Below are positions 14,381-18,539 of a stretch of DNA of 18,539 nucleotides, piece after piece; position 1 is the first letter of the stretch; each line of letters begins with the position of its first letter. The notes under the pieces are model-generated. The model did not search any database. It was not told where the DNA came from and saw only the letters and a list, made by a program, of their open reading frames with translations. The stretch lies in assembly GCA_900549705.1 (NCBI GenBank), contig URPI01000027.1, forward strand, positions 1 through 18,539, given 5' to 3'. This DNA is from an uncultured Eubacteriales bacterium (GTDB taxonomy: Bacteria > Bacillota > Clostridia > Oscillospirales > Oscillospiraceae). A program made the position numbers and the translations under genes.

Positions 14381-15200
14381 ATTGTTAGCTGCAAGTTTTT
14401 CCCGCCTTTGGAAAGAGAAAATATTCTGGTTTGTCTTTTTGATTATGAGCATTGGCTCTGTTTGCTGTGACTGGATTGGATATAATGAGGCTACCAAAGC
14501 CCAGATTTGTGTTGAAAATATGATTTTCTGTATGCTTCCCATGAGTGGCTTTATATTTGCGCTTTTTATCAGTATGCGTCTGGGAACGGAATTTGAGGAA
14601 CACACCATCCGAAACAAATTTATAGTAGGCTACAGTCGTACACAGGTATATTTTGCCGAATATATCACTTGCATGGTTGCTTCCGTGATTCTGATGGGAA
14701 TCATGTTGCTGGTTTCAACAGCATTTGGACTTTTCCTTTCCCTTGAATTTCAGTCCAGTTGGCATGAATTAGTCCTCTTGATTTTCTGCTGTGTGTTGAT
14801 TGCTTCTGTTTTCTCAGCGATGTTTACAGCGATCAGTATGAATGTTGGCTCCAAGGCTGCTTCTCTTATTGCTTCGATTGTTTTTCTGTTTGCCATTTTG
14901 TTAGTGGTATCCATCTTTGTCAATGCGCTGGAGGAAGGACCCGTGGTCTACTCGGATGTCGTTATCACAGCTGAAAACGGTGTTCAGTTTGGCGATTTGA
15001 TAGAGAATCCCGCCTACATCGACGGTATGCAGCGAACGGTTTATGAGTTGATTGCGGATATTTTGCCCACAGGACAAGTCATTCAGATGAACAATCTGGA
15101 ATTTGAAAGAGCCGCCCGCTGGCCCGTATTTTCTCTGATTATGCTGATCATTGCTACAGTTGCAGGTTATATCCCGTTCCGCAAAAGAGATATTCGATAA
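14373..15200 (+). CDS. ABC-2-type transporter permease
   Basis: A 275-residue membrane protein with about six hydrophobic segments: near residues 17-33, 50-66, 95-120, 128-150, 158-180 and a last one near 250-268. The soluble stretch EFEEHTIRNKFIVGYSR after the second segment is typical of the ABC-2 coupling region. The ATG at 14373 is preceded by GGAGGTGG (14360-14367) and overlaps the ATPase gene by 8 nt. The upstream start at 14277 would lie wholly inside the ATPase gene. It forms the membrane part of the exporter with the preceding ATPase and is followed 9 nt later by the kinase gene. Confidence 0.88.
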   Translation: MRKLLAASFSRLWKEKIFWFVFLIMSIGSVCCDWIGYNEATKAQICVENMIFCMLPMSGFIFALFISMRLGTEFEEHTIRNKFIVGYSRTQVYFAEYITCMVASVILMGIMLLVSTAFGLFLSLEFQSSWHELVLLIFCCVLIASVFSAMFTAISMNVGSKAASLIASIVFLFAILLVVSIFVNALEEGPVVYSDVVITAENGVQFGDLIENPAYIDGMQRTVYELIADILPTGQVIQMNNLEFERAARWPVFSLIMLIIATVAGYIPFRKRDIR

Positions 15201-15209
15201 GGAGTTTAT

Positions 15210-16106
15210 ATGGAACATCTGCTGTTAATCATCATTGGAATATTGCTTTTGATTATCTTTGTGCTTCTTGCAAAGGTCTGGTTTCTGCGCAAGTCGGCAC
15301 AGGAGATCGCAGAAGCGTTCCGTGACCGATTGGCAGCAGATACCAACACGCTCATTGATATTTCCACCCGTGACCCCTATATGCGAAAGTTGGCGGCAGA
15401 CATCAATGTGCAGCTTCGCTTGCTCCGTAAAGAACGCCATCGTTACCAGCAAGGCGATCTGGAACTGAAAGAAGCTGTTACCAATATTTCCCATGACCTG
15501 AGAACACCGCTGACCGCAATCAACGGTTATCTCGATTTGTTGGAGCGTGAGGAAAAGAGCGAAACTGTTCAGCGTTATCTTTCCCAAATCCAGAACAGAA
15601 CGGAAGTCTTGAAGAACCTGACTGAAGAATTGTTCCGATACAGTGTGGTCACATCTTCGCAGGATTTGAAACCGGAACGCATGGATGTTGTCCGGGCGTT
15701 AGAGGAAAGTCTGCTGTCATTCTATGCGGTCATGCAGGAGAAAGGCATCCAACCGGAAATAGAATTACCGGAGGAACCGGTTTACCGTGAACTGGATGCA
15801 GGTGCGGTCAACCGTATCTTCTCCAACATCATCAGCAATGCGCTGAAATACGCTGACGGCGATTTGTCTGTTGTAATGGATATAGATGGCTCCATCACTT
15901 TCACAAATACAGCTCATAATTTGAACGCTGTCACAGTCGGCAGACTATTTGACCGCTTCTATACGGTGGAAGCCAGCCGCAATTCAACAGGTTTGGGATT
16001 GTCTATCGCCAAGCTGCTGATTGAGCGTATGGGTGGGAATATTGAAGCAATCTACAACAGTAACAAACTGCAAATCAAAATAACCCTTGCCAAACAAAGC
16101 AATTGA
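15210..16106 (+). CDS. Sensor histidine kinase with a single N-terminal membrane helix
   Basis: A 298-residue kinase. One hydrophobic segment (about residues 4-26) is followed by a linker, the HisKA dimerisation domain with phosphoacceptor H95 in NISHDLRTPLT, and an HATPase domain with the N box NIISNALKYADG, LFDRFYT and the G box STGLGLSIAK. There is no extracellular sensor domain. Kinases of this kind next to ABC exporters often rely on the transporter or the membrane to sense the signal. GGAG (15201-15204) is 5 nt before the ATG. It is the last gene of the ABC operon and the probable partner of the response regulator at 12092. Confidence 0.92.
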   Translation: MEHLLLIIIGILLLIIFVLLAKVWFLRKSAQEIAEAFRDRLAADTNTLIDISTRDPYMRKLAADINVQLRLLRKERHRYQQGDLELKEAVTNISHDLRTPLTAINGYLDLLEREEKSETVQRYLSQIQNRTEVLKNLTEELFRYSVVTSSQDLKPERMDVVRALEESLLSFYAVMQEKGIQPEIELPEEPVYRELDAGAVNRIFSNIISNALKYADGDLSVVMDIDGSITFTNTAHNLNAVTVGRLFDRFYTVEASRNSTGLGLSIAKLLIERMGGNIEAIYNSNKLQIKITLAKQSN

Positions 16107-16126
16107 TTTGTTTCCGTGATAACAAA

Positions 16127-16186
16127 AAAGGGATTTCCACCGTCCAGCATTTGGTTGCCTGGATAGTAGAAATCCCTTTATTTCTA
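16127..16186. terminator. Bidirectional terminator between the kinase gene and rlmD
   Basis: AAAGGGATTTC (16127-16137) pairs with GAAATCCCTTT (16169-16179), with an inner TCCAG/CTGGA stem (16143-16147 with 16159-16163). The plus strand ends in TTTATTTCT. The minus strand runs into six consecutive T's, so it can end both converging transcripts. Confidence 0.85.
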
Positions 16187-16201
16187 GGCTCAGCCCCCTG
16201 T

Positions 16202-17554
16202 TTACTTGTTCCGTGACATCAAAACTACCGTCTCCACATGGCTGCATCTGGGGAACAAGTCTGCCGCCATGGCTTTTTCCACCCGGAAGCCACGCTGTTT
16301 TAGCAGGGCGGTGTCTCTTGCCAGGGTAGCGGGGTCACAGCTGACGTACACCAGGCGCTTGGGGCTCATGCGGGTGACGGCCTCGATGGTATCGGCGCTC
16401 AATCCCTTGCGGGGCGGGTCAACGGTAATGACATCGGGGTGGATGCCCTTTGCTTCCAGTGTCAGGGCAGCTTCTCCTGCGTCTCCGCAGAAAAATTCCG
16501 CATTCCCGATGCCGTTGCGCACGGCGTTGTCCTTGGCATCCTCAATGGCCTGGGGCACGACCTCCACGCCCATGACCTTTCCGGCAGCACTCGCCATGGC
16601 CAGGGTGATGGTTCCCACACCGCAATAGAGGTCCAGCACCAAATCCTCCTTGGAGATGTCTGCCAGCTGGATGGCAGCCTGATACAACCGCTGTGCCTGG
16701 GCATGATTCACCTGATAGAAGGAACGGGGGGACAGGCGGAAATTGAGGCCGCACAGGGTATCTTCGATATATCCGGGGCCATAGAGGGGGATAAATTCCT
16801 CGCCCAGCACGGCGTTGCCCTTTTTGGTGTTCACGCTGAGCACCAGGGTGGTGAAGCCGGGGATTTTTTGCAGACGTGCCACCAGCTCCGGCACATGGGG
16901 CAGCTTCCTCCCGTTGGCCACCAGGCAGACAAGCACCTGCCCGGACACCGCACCCCGGCGGACATAGATATGCCGCAGGAGACCGGTGTGGGCGGCCTCG
17001 TCATAAGCGGAAACACGGTACTGGTTGGCGTAGTCAATCACTGCATCCTTCACCCGGTCGGTTTCCTCCGGCAGAATCAGGCATCGGCTGTTTTCCACCA
17101 CCTCATGCGTCCCCGCCCGGAAAAATCCGGCATACACCCGCCCTTTTTTGGAGGCTACGGGGTACTGCGCCTTGTTGCGGTAGCCGCACAGCGCCGGGGC
17201 GGCCAGAATGGGAATTTCCTCAAAATGCTCCCCGGCCAGCCGGTTCAGGCAGGTTTTCACCCGGTCAGCCTTCAGCCGGGTTTCCTCCTCATAATCCATG
17301 TGCCAGAAGTCGCAGCCGCCGCACAGCTTCGCCACCGGGCATTGACGGTTCACCCGATGGGGGGATTTTTCCAGCAGCTCGGTGATTTTTCCCGCTGCCC
17401 AGGTTTTCCGCACCGTTTCGATGCGCACCAGCACCCGCTCTCCGGCAATGGCATTGGGGATGAAAACGGTGATACCCTCAATATGGGCAATGCCCTGTCC
17501 CTCTGCGGTGTAATCCGTGATAACCGCCTCGTAAACTACATTCTTTTCCAGCAC
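16202..17554 (-). CDS. rlmD: 23S rRNA (uracil-C5)-methyltransferase, RlmD/RumA family
   Basis: A 450-residue SAM-dependent enzyme that makes 5-methyluridine in 23S rRNA. Residues 1-60 form a TRAM RNA-binding domain (YEAVITDYTAEGQGIAHIEG). A [4Fe-4S] site has C72, C78 and C81 (CPVAKLCGGC) with a fourth Cys in NSRCLI. The SAM motif is VLDLYCGVGTITLAMA. The catalytic part has VDPPRKGL and the nucleophile C406 in YVSCDPATLARD. The start is GTG at 17554, because AAGGAG (plus-strand 17562-17567) lies 7 nt upstream and TRAM homology begins there. The longer open frame to 17650 would run into the acetyltransferase gene. In Firmicutes one such enzyme can modify both U747 and U1939 (RlmCD), so the exact site is uncertain. 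It is co-transcribed with the acetyltransferase gene upstream. Confidence 0.93.
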   Translation of the reverse strand: MLEKNVVYEAVITDYTAEGQGIAHIEGITVFIPNAIAGERVLVRIETVRKTWAAGKITELLEKSPHRVNRQCPVAKLCGGCDFWHMDYEEETRLKADRVKTCLNRLAGEHFEEIPILAAPALCGYRNKAQYPVASKKGRVYAGFFRAGTHEVVENSRCLILPEETDRVKDAVIDYANQYRVSAYDEAAHTGLLRHIYVRRGAVSGQVLVCLVANGRKLPHVPELVARLQKIPGFTTLVLSVNTKKGNAVLGEEFIPLYGPGYIEDTLCGLNFRLSPRSFYQVNHAQAQRLYQAAIQLADISKEDLVLDLYCGVGTITLAMASAAGKVMGVEVVPQAIEDAKDNAVRNGIGNAEFFCGDAGEAALTLEAKGIHPDVITVDPPRKGLSADTIEAVTRMSPKRLVYVSCDPATLARDTALLKQRGFRVEKAMAADLFPRCSHVETVVLMSRNK

Positions 17555-17565
17555 TTCGTTTCTCC

Positions 17566-18033
17566 TTACAGCGGCAGCTCCATGCCCATCTTCTGGGGGC
17601 GGAAGCCGCATTTTTCGTAAAAATGCAGCGCGCGGTCGTTGCCGCTCCATACGTTCAGGGTGACGGCATCACAGCCGATGGATTTGGCATAGTCCACAAC
17701 GCCATTGAAAATCGCCTCAGCCACCCCCGCACCGCGGAGGGCAGCATCCACGCACAAGTCGTCAATATACAGGCTCTTGCGGTCGCACAGCGCCGGGTCA
17801 TTCTTCACATCCTGGAGAATGCAAAAGGCGTAGCCCACCATTTTGCCGTCCACAACCCCTGCCACAATGGGGCAGCTGGGGTCAGCCAGCAGTTTTTTCA
17901 GCGCTTCCGCGTCATATTTCTGCGCCCCGGCGCGGAACAGATCCGGGCGGATTTGGTGGTGAACCTCTCCCACCTGCTGCAATAAATCAATCATCCGGGG
18001 GATGTCCCCGGTGTTTGCAAACCGAATTTCCAT
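17566..18033 (-). CDS. GNAT-family N-acetyltransferase
   Basis: A 155-residue GNAT-fold enzyme. EIRFANTGDIPRMIDLL is the usual N-terminal strand and helix. VGYAFCIL and LYIDDLCVDAALRGAGVAEAIF form the acetyl-CoA-binding motif A (R-G-A-G-V-A). TLNVWSGNDRALHFYEKCGF is the C-terminal motif B with the conserved N-x-x-A-x-x-F-Y-x-x-x-G-F. The substrate is unknown. The ATG is preceded by GGAG at 8 nt. The stop codon lies within the ribosome binding site region of rlmD, so the two genes are probably translationally coupled. Confidence 0.92.
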   Translation of the reverse strand: MEIRFANTGDIPRMIDLLQQVGEVHHQIRPDLFRAGAQKYDAEALKKLLADPSCPIVAGVVDGKMVGYAFCILQDVKNDPALCDRKSLYIDDLCVDAALRGAGVAEAIFNGVVDYAKSIGCDAVTLNVWSGNDRALHFYEKCGFRPQKMGMELPL

Positions 18034-18091
18034 TGTAAATGCTCCATTTCTGTAGGAACGACATAAACGCTCACATTACTGCGTTATTTTT

Positions 18092-18120
18092 ATTATAACA
18101 CGGCTTTTCATTGCAGTAAA
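18092..18120 (-). promoter_or_regulatory. Promoter of the acetyltransferase-rlmD operon
   Basis: On the minus strand, TTTACT (18115-18120), a 17-bp spacer and TATAAT (18092-18097), with a TGT extension directly before the -10 box. Confidence 0.75.
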
Positions 18121-18127
18121 GAGCGGG

Positions 18128-18156
18128 TTGAAATTGGGAACGGATTCTGCTATATT
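18128..18156 (+). promoter_or_regulatory. Promoter of the radical SAM gene
   Basis: TTGAAA (18128-18133), a 17-bp spacer and TATATT (18151-18156), with a TGC extension. It is divergent from and almost abuts the minus-strand promoter, with 7 bp between the two -35 boxes. Confidence 0.7.
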
Positions 18157-18179
18157 GGTACAAAAATCAGGAATGGGCG

Positions 18180-18539
18180 ATGAATATGACTTATGAAAAT
18201 TGCCGCCTTTGTCCCCGGGAGTGCGGCGTGAACCGGACGGCGGGGGAGCTTGGCTTCTGCGGCTGCCCGGATACGGCGCTGGTTGCCAAAACCATGCTTC
18301 ACAAATGGGAGGAGCCGGTGCTGGCGGGCAGCGGCGGCAGCGGTGCTATTTTTTTCGGTGGCTGCACCCTGCGGTGCCGCTACTGCCAGAATGCCGCTAT
18401 CAGCGGCGGGGCGGTGGGCAAACCCACCGACAGCACCCAGCTGCGGCAAATGATGGAAGCCTTGATTGACCGGGGGGCAGAGAACATCGATTTGGTGACC
18501 CCCACCCATTTTCTGCCCACCATTCTGCCCGCCCTCACC
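18180..18539 (+). CDS. Radical SAM protein, PflX/COG1313-like (partial, runs off the right edge)
   Basis: The first 120 codons of an enzyme related to pyruvate formate-lyase activating proteins. An N-terminal Cys-rich segment has C8, C11 and C15 (CRLCPRECGVNR) followed by GFCGC. GAIFFGGCTLRCRYCQN carries the radical SAM [4Fe-4S] motif C62-x3-C66-x2-C69. NIDLVTPTHFLPTI further on is typical of the COG1313 group. The function of that group is not settled; activation of a glycyl-radical enzyme is one idea. ATG 18180 is used because AGGA (18169-18172) is 7 nt upstream; the ATG at 18186 is an alternative. The frame is open to the last base of the window. Confidence 0.85.
   Translation, partial: MNMTYENCRLCPRECGVNRTAGELGFCGCPDTALVAKTMLHKWEEPVLAGSGGSGAIFFGGCTLRCRYCQNAAISGGAVGKPTDSTQLRQMMEALIDRGAENIDLVTPTHFLPTILPALT

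Noticed and set aside
17555..17650. N-terminal extension of RlmD
   Set aside because: It overlaps the acetyltransferase gene and precedes the TRAM domain; the GTG at 17554 has AAGGAG at 7 nt.
1..18539. tRNA, rRNA or tmRNA genes
   Set aside because: No T-loop GTTCGAATC pattern, CCA-ended cloverleaf or rRNA core sequence was found on either strand by eye.

Overview
The window looks like a chromosomal segment of an anaerobic, acetogen-like Clostridia bacterium, probably of the Oscillospiraceae/Ruminococcaceae type. The reasons are strong AGGAGG ribosome binding sites, sigma-A promoters with 17-bp spacers, an anaerobic carbon monoxide dehydrogenase/acetyl-CoA synthase operon, an NfnAB-type flavin-bifurcating transhydrogenase, and GC-rich core genes next to AT-richer accessory genes. 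The taxon is inferred from gene content and style, not from a marker gene.

Layout. (1) 1-97 is the tail of an unrecognised reading frame entering from the left. (2) 179-2562 is a promoter, nfnA, nfnB and a UUCG-loop terminator. (3) 2667-4190 is a promoter, pyruvate kinase and a terminator. (4) 4246-5146 is a promoter, a structured leader, a NYN-domain gene broken by one in-frame TAG, and a terminator. (5) 5270-6376 is a LacI-family regulator with a perfect palindromic operator just downstream of its own -10 box. (6) 6377-6958 has no gene but holds heptamer repeat arrays on both strands, overlapping hairpins, a terminator-like hairpin and the promoter of the next operon. (7) 6959-11790 is the operon cooS/acsA - cooC - acsB, closed by a long hairpin terminator. 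(8) 12092-16106 is a less GC-rich accessory block: an OmpR-family response regulator, a very AT-rich MGMT/alkyltransferase-like gene, and an ABC ATPase - permease - histidine kinase operon whose promoter carries four TTGAC direct repeats. (9) 16127-16186 is a bidirectional terminator. (10) On the minus strand are a GNAT acetyltransferase and rlmD. (11) Divergent from these, a PflX-like radical SAM gene runs off the right edge.

How the genes fit together. CooS reduces CO2 to CO (or oxidises CO), CooC supports nickel insertion, and AcsB joins CO, a methyl group and CoA into acetyl-CoA. NfnAB would interconvert NADH, reduced ferredoxin and NADPH, which fits the electron budget of the same pathway. 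Pyruvate kinase links to glycolysis. The CoFeSP and methyltransferase genes (acsC, acsD, acsE) needed for a complete pathway are not in this window. The TCS/ABC block looks like a self-regulated export or resistance module with its response regulator separated from the rest by the AT-rich gene.

No tRNA, rRNA, CRISPR array or complete insertion sequence was seen. The most notable unexplained features are the heptamer arrays and overlapping hairpins at 6415-6823, the structured leader at 4325-4378, the TTGAC repeat array at 13384-13423, and the AT-rich MGMT-like gene inside the TCS/ABC block.
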